From positions 186,001 to 250,000 of the forward strand of contig CAPXWY010000001.1 of the NCBI GenBank assembly GCA_948736885.1: a DNA stretch of 64,000 bases. The letters are read 5' to 3'. The notes under the pieces are model-generated. The model saw only the letters and a program-made list of their open reading frames with translations. It searched no databases and was not told where the DNA came from. The number at the start of each line of letters is the position of its first letter. Within the stretch, counting starts at the first letter, position 1. Origin of the DNA: an uncultured Alistipes sp. Lineage in GTDB: Bacteria > Bacteroidota > Bacteroidia > Bacteroidales > Rikenellaceae. The position numbers and the translations under genes are program-made. Of this stretch, positions 26,655 through 34,666 are shown piece after piece.

Positions 26655-26821
26655 TTCACAATGCACAATTCAGAATTCACAATTATTCAAGGAGGGTCAT
26701 GCTCTCCTTTTTTTGTACCGACTTTTGCGATGCTTGCGAAACGTTTGTCATCCGAAAAGAACGCGAATCTATCGCCCGCTCCGACAAGAAATTGTGAATT
26801 GTGCATTGTGAATTCTGAATT
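26655..26821. repeat. Inverted-repeat element between the ABC gene and ileS
   Basis: The left arm (26655-26686, with AATTCACAATGCACAATTC) and the right arm (about 26790-26821, complementary) share a 19-20 bp inverted match. About 100 bp lies between, containing the terminator of the ABC gene. The right arm overlaps the -33 region of the ileS promoter. Confidence 0.6.
26689..26714 (+). terminator. Terminator of the ABC exporter gene
   Basis: AAGGAG (26689-26694) pairs with CTCCTT (26704-26709), followed by a T run to 26714. Confidence 0.7.
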
Positions 26822-26837
26822 CCTTTTCCTATCTTTG
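26806..26837 (+). promoter_or_regulatory. ileS promoter
   Basis: TTG at 26806-26808 and TATCTTTG at 26830-26837 are 21 bp apart; the -7 box ends 29 nt before the ileS ATG. Confidence 0.5.
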
Positions 26838-26866
26838 CATTTTCGAGCAAAACAGCAACACGCGAT

Positions 26867-29800
26867 ATGAAGTTCAAGGAGTACAAGGGTCTCGACCTGG
26901 CAGGGCTGGCCGCCGAGGTCCTGGGCGAATGGGACGCCCGCGACACATTCCACAAAAGCATCTCCACGCGCGAGGGACATCCTACGTTCGTCTTCTACGA
27001 AGGTCCCCCGTCGGCCAACGGCCTGCCGGGCATCCACCACGTCATGGCCCGCACCATCAAGGACGTATTCTGCCGCTACAAGACGCAGCAGGGCTACCTC
27101 GTCCACCGCAAGGCCGGGTGGGACACCCACGGACTTCCCGTCGAACTGGGCGTCGAGAAGAAATTAGGCATCACCAAGGAAGACATCGGGCGCAAGATTT
27201 CCATCGAGGAATACAACCGCACTTGCCGCGAAGCCGTCATGGAGTTCACGGGCGTGTGGGAGAACCTCACCCGCAAGATGGGCTACTGGGTCAACATGGA
27301 CCACCCCTACATCACCTACGACAACAAGTACATCGAAACCCTTTGGTGGCTTCTCAAACAGCTGTTCGACAAAGGGCTGCTTTACAAGGGCTACACCATT
27401 CAGCCCTATTCGCCCGCCGCAGGCACCGGGCTTTCGACCCACGAACTGAACCAGCCCGGGTGCTACCGCGACGTCAAGGACACGACCTGCACGGCCCAGT
27501 TCGCCGTCGTCCGCGACAAACTGAGCGAAAAACTCTTCGGCAACGACGACTGCCCGCTCTACTTCCTGGCCTGGACCACCACTCCGTGGACCCTGCCCTC
27601 CAACACCGCGCTTGCCGTCGGTCCGTCGGTCGAATACGTCAAGGTGCTGTGCACCAACCCCTATACCGAGACGCAGCAAGCCGTCATTCTCGCCCGCGAC
27701 CTCGTCCCCGCCTACTTCACCAAGAAGATGGAGGGCACCTACGAAGTCACCGGACAGAGCTGGCGCGGCGACGAACTCGTCGGCATCCGCTACGAACAGC
27801 TGATTCCGTGGGTAAAGCCCGACGGCGATGCGTTCCGCGTCATCGCGGGCGACTACGTCACCACCTCCGACGGTACGGGCATCGTACACATCGCCCCCAC
27901 GTTCGGTGCCGACGACGCACGCGTGGCCCGCGCCGCTGACATTCCGCCGCTGTTCATGGTCGACAAGGCCGGCAAGAACCAGCCGATGGTCGACAGGCAG
28001 GGCCGCTTCTTCCTCCTCGAAGACCTCGACCCCGAATTCGTCCGCACGCACGTCGACCGGAAGCACTACGCCGAATATGCCGGACGCTATGTCAAGAACG
28101 CTTACGACGACAAACTCACCGACGCCGATTCGACCCTCGACATCGACCTTTCCGTCATGCTCAAGGCCGAAAACAAGGTCTTCAAAATCGAGAAGCACAC
28201 CCACTCCTACCCCCACTGCTGGCGTACCGACAAACCCGTGCTTTACTACCCGCTCGACTCGTGGTTCATCCGCACCACGGCCCTGCGCGACCGGATGATC
28301 GAACTGAACAAGACCATCCGCTGGCGTCCCGAATCCACCGGGTCGGGGCGTTTCGGCAAGTGGCTCGAAGGGCTGGTCGACTGGAACCTGTCGCGCTCGC
28401 GCTTCTGGGGCACGCCGCTGCCCGTATGGGCCACGGAGGACCACGCCGAACTGAAGTGCATCGGTTCGGTCGCCGAACTGATGGCCGAAATCGACAAGTC
28501 CATCGCCGCAGGGCTGATGCAGGAAAACCCCTACAAGAATTTCAAGGTCGGCGACATGTCGGCCGAAAACTATTCGACGGCCAACATCGACCTCCACCGT
28601 CCCTACGTCGACCAAATCGTGCTTGTCGCGCCCGACGGACGGCCCATGTACCGCGAACCCGACCTCATCGACGTGTGGTTCGATTCGGGCGCGATGCCCT
28701 ATGCGCAGGTCCACTACCCGTTCGAGCACAAGGAAGAATTCGGCCAGGTCTACCCCGCCGACTTCATCGCCGAGGGAGTCGACCAGACGCGCGGCTGGTT
28801 CTTCACGCTGCACGCCATCGCTTCGATGCTCTTCGATTCGGTTGCGTTCAAGAACATCATCTCCAACGGGCTGGTACTCGACAAGAACGGCAACAAGATG
28901 TCCAAGCGACTGGGCAACGCCGTCGACCCATTCGAGATTCTCGACACCTACGGCGCCGACGCCACGCGCTGGTACATGATTTCCAACTCGCAGCCGTGGG
29001 ACAACCTCAAGTTCGACCGCGAGGGGGTGGACGAAGTGCGCCGCAAGTTCTTCGGCACGCTCTACAACACCTATTCGTTCTTCGCCCTCTATGCCAACGT
29101 CGACGGCTTCACCGGCCGCGAAGAGACGATACCCGTCGAGAAACGGCCCGAAATCGACCGCTGGATCATTTCGCTCCTGAACACACTTGTCGCCGACGTC
29201 ACCCGCTGCCTGGAGGACTACGACCCGACGCCGGCAGCACGCGCCATCCAGGAGTTCGTCTGCGAGAACCTCTCCAACTGGTACGTGCGGCTGAACCGCA
29301 AGCGTTTCTGGGGCGGTGAAATGACCGCCAACAAACTGGCCGCCTACCAGACGCTCTACACCTGCCTGGAAACCGTGGCCCTGCTCGCCGCACCGTTCGC
29401 ACCGTTCATCGCCGACCGGATTTTCTGCGACCTGAACGCTGTCAGCGGCCGCCACAGCGACGAATCGGTCCACCTTGCGGCATTCCCCAAAGCCAGCCCC
29501 GCCGACATCGACACCGGACTGGAGGAGATGATGGCGCTGGCCCAGCAGCTCTCGTCGATGGTCCTGGCGCTGCGCCGCAAGGTCTCCATCAAGGTGCGCC
29601 AGCCGCTGCAAAAAATCGTCGTACCCGTCCTCGACCCCGCCATGGCCGCCCATATCGAAGCGGTCCGCGAACTGGTCATGGGCGAAGTCAACGTCAAGGA
29701 AATCGAACTTATCCAAAACACCGCAGGCGTCATCACCAAGCGTATCAAACCCAATTTCAAGACCCTCGGGCCCCGCTACGGCAAGTACATGAAACAGATT

Positions 29801-30262
29801 GCCGCCATGACCGCGGAATTCACGCAGGAACAGATCGCCGCCATCGAGACCTCGCCCGAAACGGTGCTCGACATGGGCGGCGAACGCATCGGCGTCACCG
29901 CGGCCGACTTCGAGATTTCGTCGGAGGACATGCCCGGGTGGCTCGTTGCGTCCGAAGGCAAGCTGACCGTGGCGCTCGACATCACGCTCACCGACGACCT
30001 GCGCGCCGAGGGCGTGGCACGCGAGTTGATAAACCGCATCCAGAATATCCGCAAGGATTCGGGATTCGAGGTCACGGACCGCATCCGGGTCGAAATCGCC
30101 GACTGCGAGTTGGTGGCCGACGCCGTGGCCCGGCACGCGGGATACATCGCCTCGCAGACGCTGGCCGTGGAGGTTCGCACCGCCGCCGAACCCGCGGGAG
30201 CCGTTGTCGCCGATGCCGAAATCGACGAACAGCCCCTGCGCATCGCCGTGACCCGAGTGTAG
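26867..30262 (+). CDS. ileS: Isoleucyl-tRNA synthetase
   Basis: Class I synthetase charging tRNA-Ile. The 1131-residue product is of the long type, near the eukaryote-like form in length. The HIGH-type motif is in EGPPSANGLPGIHHVM, the editing domain has AWTTTPWTLPSNTALAVG, the late core has VDQTRGWFFTLHAI and the KMSKS-type loop is KMSKRLGN. The C-terminal part has no zinc-finger cysteine cluster, as expected for this type, which often gives mupirocin tolerance (known of the family, not shown here). Its own promoter lies directly upstream. Confidence 0.97.
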   Translation: MKFKEYKGLDLAGLAAEVLGEWDARDTFHKSISTREGHPTFVFYEGPPSANGLPGIHHVMARTIKDVFCRYKTQQGYLVHRKAGWDTHGLPVELGVEKKLGITKEDIGRKISIEEYNRTCREAVMEFTGVWENLTRKMGYWVNMDHPYITYDNKYIETLWWLLKQLFDKGLLYKGYTIQPYSPAAGTGLSTHELNQPGCYRDVKDTTCTAQFAVVRDKLSEKLFGNDDCPLYFLAWTTTPWTLPSNTALAVGPSVEYVKVLCTNPYTETQQAVILARDLVPAYFTKKMEGTYEVTGQSWRGDELVGIRYEQLIPWVKPDGDAFRVIAGDYVTTSDGTGIVHIAPTFGADDARVARAADIPPLFMVDKAGKNQPMVDRQGRFFLLEDLDPEFVRTHVDRKHYAEYAGRYVKNAYDDKLTDADSTLDIDLSVMLKAENKVFKIEKHTHSYPHCWRTDKPVLYYPLDSWFIRTTALRDRMIELNKTIRWRPESTGSGRFGKWLEGLVDWNLSRSRFWGTPLPVWATEDHAELKCIGSVAELMAEIDKSIAAGLMQENPYKNFKVGDMSAENYSTANIDLHRPYVDQIVLVAPDGRPMYREPDLIDVWFDSGAMPYAQVHYPFEHKEEFGQVYPADFIAEGVDQTRGWFFTLHAIASMLFDSVAFKNIISNGLVLDKNGNKMSKRLGNAVDPFEILDTYGADATRWYMISNSQPWDNLKFDREGVDEVRRKFFGTLYNTYSFFALYANVDGFTGREETIPVEKRPEIDRWIISLLNTLVADVTRCLEDYDPTPAARAIQEFVCENLSNWYVRLNRKRFWGGEMTANKLAAYQTLYTCLETVALLAAPFAPFIADRIFCDLNAVSGRHSDESVHLAAFPKASPADIDTGLEEMMALAQQLSSMVLALRRKVSIKVRQPLQKIVVPVLDPAMAAHIEAVRELVMGEVNVKEIELIQNTAGVITKRIKPNFKTLGPRYGKYMKQIAAMTAEFTQEQIAAIETSPETVLDMGGERIGVTAADFEISSEDMPGWLVASEGKLTVALDITLTDDLRAEGVARELINRIQNIRKDSGFEVTDRIRVEIADCELVADAVARHAGYIASQTLAVEVRTAAEPAGAVVADAEIDEQPLRIAVTRV

Positions 30263-30342
30263 GCGGATGCAGTTTCGGTGCGAAATGCTTGCATTATCGG
30301 AATATAATGCTTAATTTTACACTAAACCTAACGCGAAAAGCC

Positions 30343-30723
30343 ATGGCAGACGAAAGAAGCAGATACAGCGACGCCGAATTGGAGGAGTTCAAACAGGTCA
30401 TCCTCAAGAAGTTGGAAAACGCACGGGCCGACTACGAGCTTCTGCGCGCCACCATCACCCACACGGCCGACAACGACACGGAAGACACTTCGCCCACCTA
30501 CAAGGTGCTCGAAGAAGGCGCCGCCACCCTCTCCAAGGAGGAGAACGGACGGCTGGCCACCCACCAGATGAAGTTCATCCGCAACCTCGAAATGGCCTTG
30601 GTCCGCATCGAGAACAAGACCTACGGCATCTGCAAGACCACCGGGAAGCTGATTCCCAAGGAACGGCTGATGAAAGTTCCCCACGCCACCGAGTGTATCG
30701 AGGCCAAGGAAAGCCGCCGCTGA
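30343..30723 (+). CDS. TraR/DksA-like protein with a reduced zinc finger
   Basis: A 126-residue protein similar to the DksA/TraR family, which acts on RNA polymerase through its secondary channel. It has an N-terminal helical region (EEFKQVILKKLENARADYELLRATI), a central helix and the C-terminal GIC…GKLIPKERLMKVPHATEC. Of the four zinc-finger cysteines only two remain (CKTT and ATEC). This seems usual for the Bacteroidetes version. Start chosen at the ATG at 30343; an in-frame ATG at 30307 would add 12 residues rich in Asn/Leu/Thr. A strong terminator lies 55 nt downstream. Confidence 0.85.
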   Translation: MADERSRYSDAELEEFKQVILKKLENARADYELLRATITHTADNDTEDTSPTYKVLEEGAATLSKEENGRLATHQMKFIRNLEMALVRIENKTYGICKTTGKLIPKERLMKVPHATECIEAKESRR

Positions 30724-30777
30724 GCCGCAGACCCCTGTCTTAGGAAATTCCTTGGTCGGGAACTCTGGTCCATATTT

Positions 30778-30802
30778 GCCGCGCTTTTGCGCGGCTTTTT
30801 TT
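30778..30802 (+). terminator. Terminator after the DksA-like gene
   Basis: GCCGCGC/GCGCGGC with a TTTT loop, followed by seven T. Confidence 0.93.
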
Positions 30803-30947
30803 GTTACGTCGGGCTCTTCTTGGTACCGCCGGTATGCCCGCTATCAACTCTCCGGCGGCCTTTGAAACCCCGTCCGGCGCGGCTTGGCATACGATTTTCA
30901 AGGAAAAAATCGTTATATTCGCGGAATATTATACCATTTTTCGACCC

Positions 30948-32777
30948 ATGTCCGGCCGGCTGTGCATCTTGTTGTTCGTGCTTGCAGCGGTGCTGCCCCT
31001 CACCCGGGCGACAGCCGCATGGCCCGGCACGTACCACCCCGACCGCATCCCGCGCGACAGCCTGTCGAAAATCAGCGAACAGCGCAACCAACGTCTCTAT
31101 GACAGCATCCGCGTGAAATCGAGCCGCCGCGCCGTGCCACGTCTGCTTTACGGCTGGTTCTTCGTGCGGCCGCGCACCGACACGGTGCAAAACGGCCGCG
31201 TGCTCGACGAAAACCGCGCGCTGGCCGCCTACGCAGGCAAAACCATCGGCGACATCCACGTCGAACGGCAGCAGGTGTTCCGCTCCGACGGCAACTGGCT
31301 CCGGCGCACCGGCAACAAGCTCCACGCCCTGACCGAAGAACGCGTCGTGCGCCGCGACCTGCTTTTCAAGTCGGGCGACACGTTCGACCCGCAGCTTATC
31401 GTCCGCACCAAACAACTGCTGCGCTCGCGCCGCTACATCTCGGGCGTAGAAATCGCCGTGCGCCCCGACACGCTCGACACCATGCGTGTCGACCTGCTTA
31501 TCCGCACCCGCGACAGCTGGACGATCACCGTCGACGGCGGCGCCTATTCGGAGGGCCGCACGATGGTGGCGCTCGAAGACGCCAACATTCTCGGCACGGG
31601 CAACATGCTCAAGGTCAAGACCAACTTCAGCCGCCGCGACTTCTCCTACGGCGGCAACGAAGTGGAGTACGAAATTCCCAACGTGCTGGGAACGTTCTTC
31701 ACGGCGGAATTCGCCGCAGGGCGCGCATTCTACAACTCGACCCTCGATGCGAAGCTGTGCAAGGAATTTCTGCGGCCCACGGACTACGAAGCGGGCGTGA
31801 GCTACAACAATCTGAAGTTCAAGGAATACATGATCGAGCAGGACACGTCGCTGCTGGTACGCGCCCGCAATTTCGATGCGTGGGGCGGCTACTCGCACTT
31901 CCTGCCCTCGGTCTCGTCGAGCGTATACCTCACGGGCCGCTACAACCACCGCCGTTTCCTCCTGCGCCCGAACGACGTGACCGCCAACCATCACCCGTCG
32001 CTGCACAGCCACGACGCGGCGCTTTTCGGAGCGGGCATCTACCGCGAAAAATTCCTCACGGCCAACATGATATACGGATTCGGCTCGGACGAGTATCTGG
32101 CGACGGGCTACAAGGCCGAAATCGTCAGCGGCTATTCGTGGGGCGAATTCAACGACGAAGTCTACCTCGGTCTGAGCTACCGCACCGGCGGATTCCGGCG
32201 AGCGGGCTACATCATGGGCGGCCTCACCCTGGGCAGCTACATCGAACCCCTCACCGGCAAATGGAACCACAGCGCCGTCGACATCGACCTGCGGTGGTTC
32301 TCCCACCTGTTCATCGCCGGACGCAGCCGCCTGCGCCAATTCCTGATGCTCAACTACACCCACGGCTGGAACCGCGGCACGGGCAACGACGAAAGCATCC
32401 GCTTCACGCGCCGCAACGGCTTACAGGCGCTCAAGGAACGGATTCTGGGCACCAACCGCGCGGTGCTGAACACCGAAACGGTGCTCTTCACCCCGTGGCA
32501 GCCGCTGGGTTTCCGCATCGCCTTTTTCGGATTCGCCGACCTGGGGCTGATCGGCTACTCGCCCAACGCGTTCAAGAACGACTTCTTCGCGTCGCTCGGC
32601 GGCGGCATCCGCATCAAGAACGAACGGCTTATCTTCAGCACCGTACAGATTCGGCTGGGCGTTGCGTTCAACAAGAACGGACTTGCCGACAGCGAATATT
32701 TCCGGCTGTCGAATTCCACCCGTCTGGAACAATACCGCTATCGCCCCACCCGCCCCGAAATCGTAGGGTTCGAGTAA
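30948..32777 (+). CDS. Omp85/BamA-like outer-membrane protein
   Basis: A 609-residue predicted outer-membrane beta-barrel protein. A signal peptide (MSGRLCILLFVLAAVLPLTRATA) is followed by a POTRA-like segment at about residues 90-180 (GKTIGDIHVERQQVF…FDPQLIVRTKQLLRSRRYISGVEI). Alternating aromatic and hydrophobic strands fill the rest, with GGNEVEYEIPNVLGTFFTAEF, SYRTGGFRRAGYIMGGLTLG and DFFASLGGGIRIKNERLIF. It is too short and too divergent to be BamA itself, and may insert or export a specific substrate. Start chosen at the ATG at 30948, because the upstream extension has no signal sequence. It is a single gene on the plus strand. Confidence 0.7.
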   Translation: MSGRLCILLFVLAAVLPLTRATAAWPGTYHPDRIPRDSLSKISEQRNQRLYDSIRVKSSRRAVPRLLYGWFFVRPRTDTVQNGRVLDENRALAAYAGKTIGDIHVERQQVFRSDGNWLRRTGNKLHALTEERVVRRDLLFKSGDTFDPQLIVRTKQLLRSRRYISGVEIAVRPDTLDTMRVDLLIRTRDSWTITVDGGAYSEGRTMVALEDANILGTGNMLKVKTNFSRRDFSYGGNEVEYEIPNVLGTFFTAEFAAGRAFYNSTLDAKLCKEFLRPTDYEAGVSYNNLKFKEYMIEQDTSLLVRARNFDAWGGYSHFLPSVSSSVYLTGRYNHRRFLLRPNDVTANHHPSLHSHDAALFGAGIYREKFLTANMIYGFGSDEYLATGYKAEIVSGYSWGEFNDEVYLGLSYRTGGFRRAGYIMGGLTLGSYIEPLTGKWNHSAVDIDLRWFSHLFIAGRSRLRQFLMLNYTHGWNRGTGNDESIRFTRRNGLQALKERILGTNRAVLNTETVLFTPWQPLGFRIAFFGFADLGLIGYSPNAFKNDFFASLGGGIRIKNERLIFSTVQIRLGVAFNKNGLADSEYFRLSNSTRLEQYRYRPTRPEIVGFE

Positions 32778-32958
32778 GCGTCAGCCGATACGCTGCACCT
32801 CGGTCGATTGCTGTCCCTGCGTATAACGCTGTTTATGACCGCCGTTCGTCCTCCGCAGCAGGTCGTGCCCGAACAGCGAGAGCTGCAACCGCCCTATATT
32901 GCGCAATTCCGACCTACGGGACGGCGACACGAAAATAAACCACGAACCGGGAAAAAAT

Positions 32959-32989
32959 TTTGCAGAACGGCGCGAACGCACTAATTTTG
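32959..32989 (+). promoter_or_regulatory. Promoter of the helix-hairpin-helix gene
   Basis: TTTG at 32959-32962 and TAATTTTG at 32982-32989 are 19 bp apart; the ATG follows 30 nt later. Confidence 0.65.
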
Positions 32990-33019
32990 TAAAGAAGACG
33001 CGAAAATTTATCAAGAGAA

Positions 33020-34081
33020 ATGAAACCGCTGTTCACGGAGAGGGAGATACGAGGAGTGGCGATATTCCTGCCGCTGGCCCTGCTGGCGCTGGGAGTGGCT
33101 CTGCTTGCGCGCCCGAGAACGGACGCGGGCGCGGCACGGGAAGCGGAAACGAACCAACGCCACGCAACCCGGCGGGACACGCTGCGCCCGAGACCCTTCG
33201 ACCCGAACACGGTGAGCTACGAACAACTGCGCGAAATGGGCCTGACGCAAACCGAAGCGGCGAGCCTGGTCCGCTACCGCTCCTATGACAAGATATTCCG
33301 CATACCGGAAGACGTGGCGGCATGCTACGGAATCGACGATTCGCTCTACCGGGTGCTGAAACCCCACATCCGCATAGCCCGCCGCTACACCACTGCGCCG
33401 CAGGGATACCGCCCGGGCCGGATGGTGGCGGAACCGCTGCCGCCGGAACAATTCCGCATAGACACGGTGAGCGCCCGCTACCTGGAAGCCATCGGCGCGC
33501 TGACGCGCCAACAAGCCCGGACCTTCGTGAAGTGGCGCGACACCCACCCCATCTGCGACATGGCGGAACTGCGCAAATGCTATGCGGTGAGCGATTCGGT
33601 AGCGACGGCGCTGGAACCCTACATCATTTTCAGCGAACGCGAACCGGCCGCCCCGCGCTATCCGATCGAGCTGAACGACGCGGATTCGGCGACCCTGCTG
33701 CTGGTAAACGGCATCGGCGAAAAGACCGCGGGCCGGATTGTCCGCTATCGCGAACGCCTGGGCGGCTACTGGCGGACGGAACAACTGACCGAAGTGGAAG
33801 GCGTGACGGAGAGCAACTACGAAAAGATTTCGGCACAAATTTGCTGCGACAGTTGCAGAATTCGGAAAATTCATATTAACTTTGCGCCCGCTCCGGAGTT
33901 GCAGCGGCATCCCTATCTGACGCCGCAGCTGCTACGGAGAATACTCAAAACAAGGCAGTTGAAAGGAGGTTGGAGCACCCCGGAAGCATTTAACGAAGAC
34001 AACAGACTCAAACCCGGAGAAGCCGCGAGGCTGGCTCCCTACTTGAGTTTTGCGCCTCCCGGCGGTGACGACGACGAGTAA
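33020..34081 (+). CDS. Membrane-anchored helix-hairpin-helix (ComEA-like) protein
   Basis: A 353-residue protein with one membrane segment near residues 13-31 and then several ComEA-type helix-hairpin-helix units facing the periplasm. These are LREMGLTQTEAASLVRYR, LEAIGALTRQQARTFVKWR, LLLVNGIGEKTAGRIVRYRE and a weaker last one (LTPQLLRRILKTRQLKGGW). Each is of the kind that binds DNA without sequence specificity. The repeated ELNDADSATLLLVNGIG pattern is typical of ComEA. It may take part in DNA binding or uptake, but no com genes are nearby. It ends in an acidic tail (GGDDDE). Confidence 0.78.
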   Translation: MKPLFTEREIRGVAIFLPLALLALGVALLARPRTDAGAAREAETNQRHATRRDTLRPRPFDPNTVSYEQLREMGLTQTEAASLVRYRSYDKIFRIPEDVAACYGIDDSLYRVLKPHIRIARRYTTAPQGYRPGRMVAEPLPPEQFRIDTVSARYLEAIGALTRQQARTFVKWRDTHPICDMAELRKCYAVSDSVATALEPYIIFSEREPAAPRYPIELNDADSATLLLVNGIGEKTAGRIVRYRERLGGYWRTEQLTEVEGVTESNYEKISAQICCDSCRIRKIHINFAPAPELQRHPYLTPQLLRRILKTRQLKGGWSTPEAFNEDNRLKPGEAARLAPYLSFAPPGGDDDE

Positions 34082-34172
34082 ACGACCGACGAAAGGGACG
34101 CGGAGGAACGCAGATTCCCCGGCCCGAAGAACCCCACGGCGGGAAGACCCGCGAAAAAACAAAAGAACGAAA

Positions 34173-34227
34173 GTTCTCGATAAACCGAGAGCAGAGCCGA
34201 ATTTATTCGGGCTATGCCGAGGCGAGA
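34173..34227 (+). repeat. Palindromic intergenic repeat, copy 2
   Basis: Begins TTCTCGATAAACCGAG and ends TGCCGAGGCGAGAA. The inner arms GCAGAGCCGAAT and ATTCGGGCTATGC form a long hairpin. Same family as at 15818-15874 and 56698-56900. It lies 38 nt upstream of rpsU and may sit in its leader. Confidence 0.65.
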
Positions 34228-34264
34228 AAAGGTGCAAAAAAATTGAACTAAAAAAACGAATATC

Positions 34265-34456
34265 ATGATTATCATGCAGGTAAAAGAGGGCGAAAACATC
34301 GAACGCGCCCTGAAGAAATTCAAACGCAAATACGAACGCACGGGCGTACTGAAGGAACTGCGCCGCCGCCAGTATTTCACCAAGCCGTCGGTACAGAAGC
34401 GCGAGGCGATGATGCACGCCGTCTATGTAGCCCACATGGACCGCGACGACGACTAA
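34265..34456 (+). CDS. rpsU: 30S ribosomal protein S21
   Basis: A 63-residue basic protein of the small ribosomal subunit platform, with the family pattern VKEGENIERALKKFKRKYE, VLKELRRRQYFTKPSVQKR and an acidic end (DRDDD). In Bacteroidetes bS21 helps hold the anti-Shine-Dalgarno end of 16S rRNA, which is tied to the weak use of ribosome binding sites in this group (established for the phylum). In-frame ATGs at 34265 and 34274 are both possible starts; the first is used. A strong terminator follows. Confidence 0.96.
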   Translation: MIIMQVKEGENIERALKKFKRKYERTGVLKELRRRQYFTKPSVQKREAMMHAVYVAHMDRDDD

Positions 34457-34477
34457 AAACCGCATGCGCAACAACGC

Positions 34478-34505
34478 AAAGGGACCCTTGCAAGGGTCCC
34501 TTTTT
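34478..34505 (+). terminator. Terminator of rpsU
   Basis: AAAGGGACCCTT paired with AAGGGTCCCTTT around GC, ending in five T. Confidence 0.93.
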
Positions 34506-34604
34506 CGTTACGAAAACGTCCTGAAACCAAAGAAATTCCTTACAATATGATATGGCAACGAATATCCCGGGGCGAAAACTGGAAGCGAAAGCCCGGACGG
34601 AATA

Positions 34605-34636
34605 TTTGGAAAACTCGAATATATTTCATTTCTTTG
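34605..34636 (+). promoter_or_regulatory. Promoter of the SusC-led operon
   Basis: TTTG at 34605-34608 and TTTCTTTG at 34629-34636 (one mismatch to TAnnTTTG) are exactly 20 bp apart, 30 nt upstream of the SusC ATG. No anti-sigma/ECF pair or hybrid two-component regulator gene is adjacent. Confidence 0.55.
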
Positions 34637-34666
34637 CAACCTAACTATGTTCTAAGAATCGCACTA

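Noticed and set aside
27164..30136. Minus-strand open frame of about 990 codons opposite ileS
   Set aside because: Same codon-bias artefact; no recognisable motif, and ileS on the plus strand is unmistakable.
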